From the NCBI RefSeq assembly GCF_010692555.1, contig NZ_JAAHHG010000065.1:1-32857 (forward strand): a DNA stretch of 32,857 bases. Reading direction: 5' to 3'. Source of the stretch: Okeania sp. SIO3B5. GTDB lineage: Bacteria > Cyanobacteriota > Cyanobacteriia > Cyanobacteriales > Microcoleaceae. Of the stretch, positions 1-9,300 are shown one piece after another. Below the pieces are notes generated by a model. It had not been told where the DNA came from. It worked only from the letters and a program-made list of their open reading frames with translations, and did not search any database. Both the position numbers and the translations under genes were made by a program. The stretch's first letter is position 1. The number at the start of each line of letters is the position of its first letter.

Positions 1-598
1 TCAATAATACCAAACCACTAAAAAAGTTAGATAAAATATCTTTTAGTGCAAAACTGAGTACAAATGTTACACCCCCAAATCCTACCCATAACCCAGTTAA
101 ATCTATTCCTAATGTTTGTAGAAATAAAAAGCCTCCTATCAAGAATATAATGATTGGCAGAGTCTTCTTAATGATAGGAACTAATACATCATCCCACTCT
201 GCCTCTGTTTTTTCTGCGTACTGACTGAGGTAGTAAGAAACTACCTGAGTAAATAATTCACTTACTAAATAAGTGCTGACAGCAATAATTGCTGCAATCA
301 ATAATTTTTCAATAATATCTAAATATTTTAAAGAGTCTAAATCATCAATTTCTATTCTGAGAAAAATCAGGATAAAAATTATTGGCAGAGGAGTTTGTAA
401 AATGTTTAGAGTTAAAATTCCTATTTCATTATTTAACTTCCGAAATAAAAACCTAGCCGCATAGAATAGCACTATATATAAAATAAAGGCTAAAACAGTC
501 CAAATGATTAAATCTCCTAGAAAATTACTTAGCTCCTCTTTAATCAAGAGTAGGAAATTGATGGTTGGAGAGTCTAATAATTGTAAAACTTTCAACAT
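1..598 (-). CDS. MscS-family mechanosensitive ion channel, N-terminal part (cut by the window edge)
   Basis: I translated the reverse strand from the ATG at 598. About 199 codons stay open to the left edge, so only the N-terminal part is visible. The start is fixed by an in-frame TAG two codons upstream. The product has several hydrophobic segments (about residues 28-50, 65-80, 95-115, 145-165). The last visible stretch, ending near LKDILSNFFSGLVLL, matches the pore-lining helix and following loop of MscS proteins. Such channels open under membrane tension and release solutes during hypo-osmotic shock. The acidic loop TEAEWDDVLVPIIKK before the pore region is also usual in this family. The cytoplasmic beta domain lies outside the window. 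The family call rests on the pore segment; which paralogue it is cannot be told. Confidence 0.82.
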   Translation of the reverse strand, partial: MLKVLQLLDSPTINFLLLIKEELSNFLGDLIIWTVLAFILYIVLFYAARFLFRKLNNEIGILTLNILQTPLPIIFILIFLRIEIDDLDSLKYLDIIEKLLIAAIIAVSTYLVSELFTQVVSYYLSQYAEKTEAEWDDVLVPIIKKTLPIIIFLIGGFLFLQTLGIDLTGLWVGFGGVTFVLSFALKDILSNFFSGLVLL

Positions 599-1319
599 AG
601 TCTAAATTAATTCCTATTTGTTTTTTCAGTTGAAACTATACTTTGAAGAAGGAAGAAGGAAGAAGGAAGAAGGAAGAAGGAAGAAGGGAAAATTGCTTAT
701 GGAGTCCACACCCAAAACAATTTTAAGCACCCCCATTGACGCTGGGGTATTAAACCTACAAAAGAAAAGATAATTTAAATTGATAAGTTTAACAGCCAAT
801 GACCAAAACATCAGGTCTCATATAAAACCAGGGTAATTAGTTATCGTATTGCTAAGAAGTCAGGGGTCAAGAGTCAGGAGTCAGGAGTCAGGAGGCGCGG
901 AGTCAGGAGGCGCGGAGTCAAGAAAGGATGTGAACTATTAAATTTTTAAATTCGTATTCAAACAGAACATCTGTATTCAGAAGAAGTAATTTTGCAATTA
1001 CTTTATAACCGGATTATATATCAAGCCTACCCTTTCAAGGGGATAAAAAAAGAAAATTAAGTATTTTTTTGCATCCTACTTTAGTAGGAGCTACTGTTAA
1101 CTGATAACTAATAACTGAAATTACCGAAAAATTCAGGTATAAAGCCTCTCCATTCATGGAGAAAAAAGCGGTCGTAGTGCAGCTTCCCGTAGGGTGGGAT
1201 GGCGAGGAGACCTCGCCATATCCATGAGACCAAGAGAAGAAAAAAATCCTTTGATCCAATCCTCTTATTTATTTTATAAGAAGAGGTAATTCTAAATTCT
1301 AAATTCTAAATTCTAAATT
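599..1319. other. Repeat-filled spacer between the MscS-like gene and fmt
   Basis: No credible gene. The spacer holds three heptamer tracts: GAAGAAG units at 645-688, GGAGTCA-like units interrupted by GGCGCGG at about 859-920, and TTCTAAA units at 1289-1327, the last running into the fmt stop codon. It also holds one copy of a dispersed repeat called family A here (1123-1290). Short open frames in it are translations of repeats. Confidence 0.75.
1123..1290 (-). repeat. Dispersed repeat family A, copy 1
   Basis: Begins ACCGAAAAATTCAGGTATAAAGCCTC, has the core AGCGGTCG and GACCAAGAGAAG, and ends AGAGGTAATT. It carries a central hairpin (1199-1219) with arms ATGGCGAGG and CCTCGCCAT around AGA. 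Related copies are at 4078-4282, 14417-14588, 17115-17250 and, shortened, 11627-11720 and 11784-11828. No coding potential. Confidence 0.7.
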
Positions 1320-2321
1320 CTAAATTCTTGCAATAATCTCCCCCGTGGCCAGACGAGTACCATTAGCAAAATCCCAACCAGAAACCCCCTTCTTTCCTGA
1401 CAACTGCACCTGCCACAATAACAACCAACCAGCCCCAGTTTGCAGCACTGGTCCCAAACCCTTAATAACTTTCACTACTTCCCCCACACTCCCAGAAACC
1501 TCAGACTCAGAAGACCAAACCTTCTCTAACTTCTGTAACTCAGGTGGCAACTCCGACCAATATTCAGCACCTACTGGCACAGTTGCCATTACCTTCAAAG
1601 ACTGACCCCGAAAACTGGTGACACAGTTAGGAAAAAACCCCCTTATTTGGTTGTGAATTTCCAAAGCACTCCTGGACCAATCAATTTGATAATCAGAATT
1701 TTGAATCAGCGGAGCATAAGTTGCCAAAGAATCATCTTGAGCAATAGGTTCAATATCCCCTTTCTCCAACTTCAACAAAGTTTCCCACAATAAATTAGCC
1801 CCATCCTTTGCCAAAACTTCCGCCACAGATGCAGCATTATCCAATAAACTCATAGGAATAATACTCTTCAACAACATTGGACCTGTATCCATCCCCACAT
1901 CCATCAACATCGTGGTATTACCTGTTTCCTTCTCACCATGATAAATAGACCACTGAATAGGAGCAGCACCGCGATACTTGGGCAAAATCGAACCATGAAC
2001 ATTTACACAACCCAACTTCGGCATATCTAAAATTTCCGCAGACAAAATCTGTCCATAAGCAACTACCACAAATACATCTGCTTGTGCTTGTCCTAATAAA
2101 TTGAGAGTTTCAGTATGTTTTTTAACTCGACGGGGTTGCCAAACAGGGATACTGTGAGAAACTGCTAATGATTTAACTGGAGATGGGATTAGTTTATTAC
2201 CACGTCCCCGTCGCTTATCAGGTTGAGTGACAACTGCCACAACTTCAATTTCTGGCCGAGTTAATAATTTTTCCAGAGTGGGAACAGCAAATTGGGGTGT
2301 GCCAAAGAATATTATTTTCAT
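1320..2321 (-). CDS. fmt: Methionyl-tRNA formyltransferase
   Basis: The 333-residue product formylates the amino group of Met-tRNA(fMet) using 10-formyl-tetrahydrofolate, making the initiator tRNA for bacterial translation in the cytosol. It opens with the formyltransferase fold MKIIFFGTPQFAVPTLEKLL. The catalytic signature follows: VNVHGSILPKYRGAAPIQ with Asn107 and His109, then the DTGPML loop with Asp145. The C-terminal part from about residue 205 is the OB-like tRNA-binding domain. Length is close to the usual 310-340. The start at 2321 fits the conserved N-terminus. It appears monocistronic; def is not beside it. The TAG stop lies inside a TTCTAAA repeat tract, so the final residues border repeat DNA. 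Confidence 0.96.
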   Translation of the reverse strand: MKIIFFGTPQFAVPTLEKLLTRPEIEVVAVVTQPDKRRGRGNKLIPSPVKSLAVSHSIPVWQPRRVKKHTETLNLLGQAQADVFVVVAYGQILSAEILDMPKLGCVNVHGSILPKYRGAAPIQWSIYHGEKETGNTTMLMDVGMDTGPMLLKSIIPMSLLDNAASVAEVLAKDGANLLWETLLKLEKGDIEPIAQDDSLATYAPLIQNSDYQIDWSRSALEIHNQIRGFFPNCVTSFRGQSLKVMATVPVGAEYWSELPPELQKLEKVWSSESEVSGSVGEVVKVIKGLGPVLQTGAGWLLLWQVQLSGKKGVSGWDFANGTRLATGEIIARI

Positions 2322-2641
2322 AGAAGGAAGTCAAAAGTCAAAAGTCAAAAGTAAGATTTTATAGAAGCTCAAAACGAAGTTATAAGTTATAAGTAAAATT
2401 TTATAGAGCTACAAAACGAATGGTATAATAAAATTTATACATAAATATAGTCATATATAGTCAAGTGATGTCAAATATCTCCGTTTATTTGTACAAAAGA
2501 GCGCCTTTATATTTGACAAAATTTAATAACTCAAAGGCAATATGTTTAATAGTATAATGAAATTGGCTGGTAATTCCAGACTAAATAAAAATAAAAATTC
2601 CTAAATTCTCGAATCCTAATATAATTTTAACCCCTTGATTT
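2322..2641. other. AT-rich spacer upstream of fmt and the tnpB relic
   Basis: No gene seen. It holds a short GTCAAAA heptamer tract (2330-2352) just upstream of fmt, then AT-rich sequence. The stretch 2440-2483, containing CATAAATATAGTCA, partly matches in inverted orientation the sequence at 3934-3968 on the other side of the tnpB relic. Confidence 0.55.
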
Positions 2642-3883
2642 ATGAAATTAGTTGAGAGACATATCCCATACAAAAAATCATCGATTTTATGATGAAATTG
2701 ACAGACTATGTTTCTTGTCGAAAAATCTTTATAACTATGGCAATTATTTAGTGCGTCAATCTTTCATATTTGAAAATACTTATCGTTACTATTACGACCT
2801 GCAAAAAACACTCTCTACTCAACCAGACTATAAAGCAATGCCAGCTAAAGTCTCTCAACAAATATTGATGATACTAGATAGAAACTGGAAAAGTTTTTTA
2901 GCTGCGAATGAAGTCTATAAACAGAACCCATCAAAGTTTAATTCTCGTCCTCGCCTTCCTAGATATAAAAATAAAATAACGGGAAGAAATCTTGTAGTTT
3001 ATACCACACAAGCCATCAGCAAGAGGCAATTAAAACAAGGAATTATTAATCCCAGTAAAACAGGAATTTATCTAAAAACTTTAGTACCTACTGCACAAAT
3101 TAAACAAGTTCGTCTCATTCCAAGACTTAATCATTATGTAATAGAGGTAATTTATGAGAAATGTGAAAAACAATACGAGCTAGAGAAAAATCGTTGTGCC
3201 AGTATTGATATAGGATTAAACAACTTAGCTACATTTTCATGTCGGCGAGAGCCGAAACCTTTAATAAGCGCCGAAATCAAACCCAAGAGTGATAAATGGC
3301 AGACCGTTAAAATCTATAAATCAATACTACAACAAAGTTAAAAGCTTCCTACAGTCTCAACTCCAGGAAAATCAATCAAGTAAGAGACTAAAAAAGCTTA
3401 TGTTAAAAAGAGAATTTAAAATCAACGATTATCTTCATAAATCATCTCGTTTAATTATTAATACCCTGATTAATCAGAAAATAGGAACATTAATAATAAG
3501 GCACAATGAAGAGTGGAAGCAGAAGATAAATTTAGGGAAAAGAAATAATCAAAATTTTGTATCTGTTCCCTATAACAAATTAATAGAAATGTTATCTTAT
3601 AAAGCCAAGATGGTAGGGATAGATGTAATTATTACAGAAGAATCTTATACCTCAGCATCGAGTTTTATAGATAATGATTTAATTCCAGTGTACAAGGAAG
3701 GTGAGAATAATCAAGTCACTTTTTCAGGAAAAAGAGTAAAAAGAGGTTTGTATCGTACCGCAAGCATTGGGTTAATCAATGAGTTACGTGAACGGTTCTC
3801 TAAATATTATGAGAAAAGCAGTCCCAAATGTCTTTGACCATGGGATAGAGAAGCCAGTGCGTTGGGCGGGTCCCCCGACTTGA
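2642..3883 (+). pseudogene. tnpB: Frameshifted tnpB relic (IS200/IS605-type, RNA-guided nuclease family)
   Basis: TnpB proteins of IS200/IS605 elements are RNA-guided RuvC-like nucleases related to Cas12. The reading is broken at least three times. The natural start ATG 2642 (MKLVERHI) shifts frame near 2665-2680. A long frame then runs to about 3275 and includes the first RuvC motif, SIDIGLNNLATFS. It shifts again into INGRPLKSINQYYNK, carrying the glutamate motif IITEESYTSASSF and RVKRGLYRTAS. A third shift near 3784 restores the ending VNGSLNIMRKAVPNVFDHG, which stops at 3883. In the last motif the usual acidic residue before VNGS is read as Tyr (TACGTGAACGG), so a catalytic Asp appears lost. 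No tnpA is adjacent. Nuclease activity is very unlikely. The two largest open pieces are 2652-3341 and 3289-3837. Confidence 0.88.
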
Positions 3884-3915
3884 AGCAACTGGCGTGGTGT
3901 TGTAGTTCACCCAGT
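3780..3915 (+). ncRNA. Possible remnant of the TnpB guide (omega) RNA and element right end
   Basis: In IS200/IS605 elements the guide RNA overlaps the tnpB 3' end and the right end. Here the segment after the nuclease C-terminus can fold with GCCAGT (3853-3858) pairing with ACTGGC (3888-3893) and a GGG/CCC pairing inside. It keeps the usual trailing sequence around GTAGTTCACCC. Position and folding are the only support; expression is unknown. Confidence 0.35.
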
Positions 3916-4286
3916 CAGAGTAACACCTGCGATCGGGAGGATATGTCATATTTGACTATATTTTTATGAACTATAAAAACATTCTCTATCTTCAACATTA
4001 CCAAATCTTGATAAATTTTTTCCCTCCTGACTCCTGAGTCCTGTTCATTATATGGATAATGGATAATGGATAATTGATAATTACCTCTGGTTAAAACCGT
4101 TACGGAATTGAATATAAGGAATATTTTCTTTTCTCTTGGTCGATTGGATATGGTTAGGAAACCCATCCATCCCATCCTACGGAATGCTCCGCAAACGACC
4201 GCTTTTTCCCCTTAAAAGGGGAGGCTTTAGACCTGAATTATTTAATTATTAATTATTAATTATTAATTATTAATTATTCGGTGAAT
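3884..4286. other. Spacer between the tnpB relic and recF
   Basis: No gene seen. After the element end come a partial inverted match to 2440-2483 (3934-3968), a short GACTCCT-type tract near 4022-4042, a GGATAAT tract (4053-4082), family A copy 2 (4078-4282) and a TTAATTA tract within it (4238-4279). The repeats run up to the recF start. Confidence 0.65.
4078..4282 (+). repeat. Dispersed repeat family A, copy 2, abutting recF
   Basis: Runs from TAATTACCTCTGGTTAAAAC through GACCGCTTTTTCCCC to the terminus ATTCGGT. The end is interrupted by TTAATTA heptamers (4238-4279). It lacks the ATGGCGAGG hairpin of copies 1, 3 and 4 and has a different insert in its place. The element edge is only a few bases from the recF start codon, so the recF leader is repeat DNA. 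Confidence 0.7.
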
Positions 4287-5459
4287 ATGCACCTTAGACA
4301 TTTACATTTACGACAGTTTCGGAACTATCTAGACCAGAAAGTTAATTTTGATGCGGCCAAAACAATTTTAGTGGGAGATAATGCCCAAGGTAAATCTAAT
4401 CTACTGGAGTCAGTAGAGTTACTTTCTACTCTCAAATCTCATCGGGTTAGTCGCGATCGCGATTTAATCCTAGATGGCAAACCAGCGGGACAAATACAAG
4501 CTAACTTAGAAAGACAAGTTGGAAATATTGAGCTGACTTTAACTGTACGGAGTCAAGGTAGACGCACTGTGGCAGTTAATGGTGAAACTTTACGTCGCCA
4601 TTTAGACTTTTTAAGCATTCTGAATGTGGTTCAGTTTTCCAGTCTAGATTTAGATTTAGTCAGAGGTGGGCCTGAAGTTCGCCGTCACTGGTTAGACCGA
4701 CTATTGGTACAACTCGAACCTGTCTATGCTCACATTCTGCAACAGTACAATCAAGTTTTGCGCCAACGGAATGCTTTGTTAAAGCAGATGCGCCAACAGA
4801 AAATGGCAGCAGAAACTACTGGTTCCATAAATTCTATTTCTCCTCAAGAGTTAGCTTTGTGGGATGCTCAGTTGGCAACTACTGGAGCGCGGGTAATTCG
4901 CCGAAGAAAGCGTGTTTTACAGAGGTTAGCGCCATTAGCGAGTGAGTGGCATCGGGCGATCGCTGGAAATATGGAAGTTTTGCAGATGGAATATTTGGCG
5001 AATGTGATGGTTGATAGTAAGGAATTGATTATTCAAGATAGTTTGGAGGGTGTACGTCAGGCTTTTTTAGAAAAAATTAAGGTACGGGCGATCGCCGAAC
5101 AATATCAAGGTACTACAGTAGTAGGTCCTCATCGAGATGATGTAGCTTTTACTATTAATGATACTCCAGCAAGACAATATGCTTCTCAAGGACAGCAGCG
5201 CACTTTGGTGTTAGCGTTAAAGTTGGCGGAGTTGCAACTTATTGAGCAGGTTGTAACGGAACCACCGTTGTTGTTATTGGATGATGTGTTAGCAGAGTTA
5301 GATTTACATCGACAAAATCAGTTGTTAGAAGCAATTACAGACCGTTTTCAAACTTTGATTACTACTACTCATTTGGGGTGTTTTGATGGTCAGTGGTTAC
5401 AAGATACTCAAATTCTTTCGGTGCGATCGGGAGAAATTAGTTATTTCTTGGATTTTTGA
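4287..5459 (+). CDS. recF: DNA replication and repair protein RecF
   Basis: RecF is an SMC-like ATPase that, with RecO and RecR, loads RecA at single-strand gaps bounded by duplex DNA. The 390-residue product has the Walker A motif GDNAQGKSN (residues 30-38). Near the C-terminus it has the ABC signature ASQGQQRTLVLALKLAEL and Walker B PPLLLLDDVLAELD, followed by TTTHLG. Length is normal for cyanobacterial RecF. The frame also opens at GTG 4281, but ATG 4287 gives the expected N-terminus MHLRHLHLRQFRNY, so I prefer it. No clear Shine-Dalgarno is visible because the leader is AT-only repeat. It is not beside dnaA or dnaN, as is common in cyanobacteria. Confidence 0.96.
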   Translation: MHLRHLHLRQFRNYLDQKVNFDAAKTILVGDNAQGKSNLLESVELLSTLKSHRVSRDRDLILDGKPAGQIQANLERQVGNIELTLTVRSQGRRTVAVNGETLRRHLDFLSILNVVQFSSLDLDLVRGGPEVRRHWLDRLLVQLEPVYAHILQQYNQVLRQRNALLKQMRQQKMAAETTGSINSISPQELALWDAQLATTGARVIRRRKRVLQRLAPLASEWHRAIAGNMEVLQMEYLANVMVDSKELIIQDSLEGVRQAFLEKIKVRAIAEQYQGTTVVGPHRDDVAFTINDTPARQYASQGQQRTLVLALKLAELQLIEQVVTEPPLLLLDDVLAELDLHRQNQLLEAITDRFQTLITTTHLGCFDGQWLQDTQILSVRSGEISYFLDF

Positions 5460-5628
5460 TTATCAGGAAAGGCAGAGGGCAGGAAGCAGAAGGCAGAAGG
5501 GAATTATGACTCCTTATTTAGGGTTTGCTGAAAAAGTCTTTTTTAAGGAGTAGGGGAGTAGGGGAGCGGGGGAGTAGGGGAGTAGGGGAGTAGGGGAGTA
5601 GGGGAGAAATTGATGAACCACATCTTCA

Positions 5629-5761
5629 TATCATGTCCGTTGGTATCGTTTGTGTAAAATTTAGCGTGGATATCTACAGGAAATTTAAGTTTTTTTCTTG
5701 CCTGTTGCCTGTTGCCTGTTGCCTATTTACCATACAAGACCGATGCTACCGGACATGATAT
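5629..5761. repeat. Family G miniature inverted-repeat element, copy 1
   Basis: Bounded by ATATCATGTCCG on the left and CCGGACATGATAT on the right. The similarity continues inward: GGTATCG on the left mirrors CGATGCTACC on the right, about 21 bp in all. A TGTTGCC tandem tract lies inside. It is 133 bp and non-coding. Confidence 0.7.
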
Positions 5762-5796
5762 CACACATCAAACTTTGTAGGGACGTTCCCATGGTT

Positions 5797-5975
5797 ATAT
5801 CATGTCCGGATAATCAACGATCAAAAACCTTCTCTCTTTGAACCTTTTTTTCCCTTCAGCATAGCTGCCTCTCTTGGTACGCATTCCCTTGCGTCTAACG
5901 CCGACGCGGAGTCGCACCGCTTCTGCCCTCTGCCTTCCTTCCACCAAAGTGTAAGTATTCAACCGGATATGATAT
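5797..5975. repeat. Family G miniature inverted-repeat element, copy 2
   Basis: Ends are ATATCATGTCCGG and CCGGATATGATAT. The sequence just inside the right end (AAGTATTCAA) matches the subterminal sequence of copy 3 in the opposite orientation. It is 179 bp. Confidence 0.7.
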
Positions 5976-5985
5976 TAGTCCCTAC

Positions 5986-6060
5986 TAGACATCTCCAATA
6001 ATAAAAAATCAAATCAATTATCCCCTAGAAATTATCAATTATTCCCCTCCACCGGAGGGG
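5986..6060 (+). repeat. Family E repeat, partial copy
   Basis: Runs from TAGACATCTCCAATAAT through AAATTATCAATT to CCCCTCCACCGGAGGGG. The same order of blocks is found in reverse at 16540-16616, where a complete element is present. Confidence 0.6.
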
Positions 6061-6061
6061 T

Positions 6062-6278
6062 TATATAGAATCCGGTTATATAGTATATGTTGATAATTCT
6101 ATAATTACAGGACTTACGCAACGACACTAATTGTAGTGGTTAAATCAGAAATAATGACCAAATCATACACTGTATGTGGCGGTACTGCGTAAGTCCTGAA
6201 TTACTTAAATATTTAATCTCCCCCACTCCCCCACTCCCCTACTCCCCTACTCCCCTACTCCCTACTCCCTACTCCCTC
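6062..6278 (+). repeat. Left arm of an inverted repeat flanking the kinase gene (filled site)
   Basis: The 46 bp at 6062-6107 (TATATAGAATCCGGTTATAT onward) and the segment from 6204 (CTTAAATATTTAATCTCCCC and the following C-rich tract) match the reverse complement of 11855-11947. In the right arm the two blocks are continuous. Here they are separated by the 91-bp MITE. Confidence 0.8.
6108..6198. mobile_element. 91-bp MITE with 13-bp perfect terminal inverted repeats and 5-bp target duplication
   Basis: Ends are CAGGACTTACGCA (6108-6120) and TGCGTAAGTCCTG (6186-6198), a perfect inverted pair. It is flanked by AATTA at 6103-6107 and 6199-6203. The homologous site at 11855-11947 lacks the element and has AATTA once. 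It is too short to encode anything and would need a transposase in trans. Confidence 0.85.
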
Positions 6279-6372
6279 TTTTCCGGAGAGGTCTACTGTG
6301 GTTTGCCCAAATGAAAACCGCTTTTTATTCACCTAAAATATATAAATAAGTTTAGTATCTAGGAAATAAGAA

Positions 6373-9300
6373 ATGGATAATAATCAAAATTCTGTATATA
6401 CTTGGTGGAAAAGTCGTATTGCTGTTCGCTATTTGGTAATTACAAGTATTTTATTAATAAGTATCAACCTAGTAGCAGAAATAGTCCTAATCCGACAAAA
6501 CTTGAAATGGCAGTTAGGGAAACTAGAAAAAAAAGCTGAAAATGAAGTCCAATTTTTAAGTACTATAAGTGGAGAAGCAATTGTTAAGTCAAATTTCAGC
6601 AGTTTACAAACATTTATGGAACGTATAATTAACGATAGTAATTTTACTTACAGTGCTGTCATAGATCGACAAGGAGTTATCCTCGTAGCTCAAATCGATA
6701 TAGAAGACCCAATGATCGCCAAGGAGCTTAAAATACATAACTTGAAAAAAAATAATATTCTCAATATTATTAATCACCTTAAAGAAAAAGATAATATATA
6801 CGAAGTAAGTTCTCCAATTATTAATAATGGTAAATATCTTGGAGAGTCAAGATTAGGTTTTTCAGTAAGTAAAACTAGAACAGAATTATCTCAAAATGTT
6901 GTCAAAACTTTAGTTATTTCTATGACTATGAGTGGAGTGCTAGTGACTGTAATAATAATTTTGTTTCAGCGACAAGTGGGTGTTCCATTACAAAAATTAA
7001 CTGAGCTTGCTGCAGCACTGACAAAAAGAAAATTAGACGAAAATAATGAAACCCAAGGCAATGATCAAATAGGTATTATCCAGGGTAGTATGCATCAAAT
7101 GGCCACTCAAATTCAAGAAAATTTGCTAGATTTACAACAGCAGATTGCAGAAAGGGAGAAGACAGAAACTGCGCTGCTAGAAAGAGAGAAAAAATATCGA
7201 TATGTAGTTGACAATATTGCAGAAGTAATTTTTCAAACAGATGCTACAGGTAAATGGATATTTCTCAATGCAGCTTGGGAAAATATGACAGGTTTTACGG
7301 TAGAAGAAAGTCTAGGAAAGAACTTCTCAGATTTTATACATCCATCTGAGCGCCTCCAGACTCTAAACAAGTTCCAAAGTTATATCAACGATCGAGATCG
7401 AGATAGTAAAAATGAAAATATAGAATCCCTCTACCTGACTAAAGAAGGTGGGTTTTGTTGGATTGAAGCATTTATCCAAACTCATTTTGATGCAGAGGGT
7501 AATTTAACTGGAACATCGGGAACTCTGAATAATATTACCCAACGCAAACAAGTGGAGGAAGCTTTAAAGCTTAGTCAGTTTTCCTTAGACAAAGCTGCGG
7601 ATGCAATTTATTTAATGGGTTATGATGCCAAATTTTTCTATGTAAATGAAGCGGCCTGTCGTACTTTAGGTTATTCCAAAACTGAACTTCTACAGATGAG
7701 GGTTTTGGATATTGATACCGTCATCTCATCTGAGGAAAAGTGGAGGAAACATTGGCAAGACTTGAAAAAATTTTGCACTTTCAGACTAGAAAGTTTTCAC
7801 AGAACTAAAGAAGGTAAAATTATTCCAGTAGATGTGACTGTGAATTATTTAGAATTTAATGGTAAAGAGTATAATTGTACTTTTGTTCGGGATATTAGCG
7901 AACGTAAACAAATAGAAAAAGAAATCCGAGAAGGAGAAGTAGCTATTCGTTCTCTTTACAAAGTAGCTTCAGCACCAAAGCTTAACTTTAAGCAACGAAT
8001 ACAAGGACTTCTAGCTATGGGAAGACGACGTTTTGAACTTGAAATTGGTATTCTAGGATATGTTAATGGCGATCGCTACAAAGCTATTGCTGTACAAAAA
8101 CCAAAACACATTGATTTTTCAGTTCAGGTAGAAGATGAGTTTGATTTAGACGAAACTTTTTGTGGCACAGTCTTTCGTTCGGAAAAATTTATATGCTTTG
8201 AGGCAGCTCAGGAATCAACATGGTATTCCCATCCTGCCTACACTAACCTTGGTTTAGAGGCATATATGGGTACTCCTGTGTCAGTGGGAAGAGTACCTCA
8301 TGGTGTACTTGCCTTTGGCAGTTTAAATAAACGGACGACTCCTTTCAAAGATAGCGATCGTCAACTTTTAAGACTTATGGCTCAATGGGTAGGCAATGAA
8401 TTAGAACGTCAGCAAGCTCAGATAGCTCTAGAAAGACAAGTCCAACGAGGAGTGTTATTGAGGCAAATTAGCCAAGAAATTCGCCAGAGTTTAGATATTC
8501 ATACAATCTTTCAGACTACAGTTAACCAAGTTGGTTCTGCTTTTAAAGTAAATCGCTGTATGATTCATACTTACATTAACATAGCTCTACCAGAAATTCC
8601 CTATATGGCAGAATATTTGGAGACTGGGCATCCATCTTTACTAGATTTGAAAGTTCCAGTTGTCGGGAACCCCTATGTGCAACAAATTTTATCTCAAGAA
8701 CGAGCTGTTTCTACTCCTAATGTAGATACCGATCCGTTGCTTAAACCAATGGTAGATTTATGTAGGCAGATAAATCTCAAATCAATGTTGGCAGTACGAA
8801 CTTCTTATCAAGGAAAAGCTAATGGTATTATAGGATTACATCAATGTGATTCTTACCGTGAATGGACAACAGAAGAAATAGAACTATTGGAAGCAATAGC
8901 AGGACAAGTAGGTATAGCGATCGCTCACGCTCATCTGTTGGAGCAAGAAGTTTTGCGAAAAGAGGAGTTGACTCTGAAAAATCGTGCTTTGTCAAAAGCG
9001 ACAAAAGCAGCAGAAGCAGCAGCTCAGGCAAAAAGTCAATTTCTCGCCACAATGAGTCACGAAATTCGGACACCGATGAATGCGGTGATTGGTATGACTG
9101 GTTTGCTCCTAGATACAGAACTGCAACCTCAGCAAAGAGATTTTGCTGAAACTATTCGCATGAGTGGAGATAGTTTACTGACTCTAATTAATGATATTCT
9201 TGATTTCTCAAAAATTGATGCTGATAAATTAGAACTAGAAGAACAAGCATTTGATTTACAACAATGTATTGAGGAATCTTTGAATTTGTTAGCTTTGAGA

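Larger units (their letters stand above)
5460..6372. other. Large composite repeat spacer between recF and the hybrid kinase
   Basis: No gene. From left to right: GGCAGAA units (about 5471-5500), a single TIR-like end GGGTTTGCTGAAAAAGTC (about 5522), AGTAGGGG units (5547-5608), scattered pieces of family F (about 5610-5625, 5777-5793, 6291-6322), two complete family G elements (5629-5761 with a TGTTGCC tract inside, and 5797-5975), a family E piece (5986-6060), a 46-bp repeat (6062-6107), a 91-bp MITE (6108-6198) and a C-rich tract (6218-6278). Confidence 0.7.

Noticed and set aside
626-811. 61-codon open frame on the minus strand
   Set aside because: It mostly translates GAAGAAG heptamers and AT-rich spacer.
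1035-1259. 74-codon open frame on the minus strand
   Set aside because: It lies across family A copy 1 and translates its hairpin and ends; no ribosome site or protein-like composition.
5547-6278. Possible CRISPR array, because of dense short repeats
   Set aside because: The repeats are direct tandem units of 7-8 bp without spacers; there is no constant 25-40-bp repeat with unique spacers and no cas gene.
8862-9149. 95-codon frame overlapping the kinase in another frame
   Set aside because: The kinase frame there encodes the conserved GAF and HisKA regions; the overlapping frame is low complexity.
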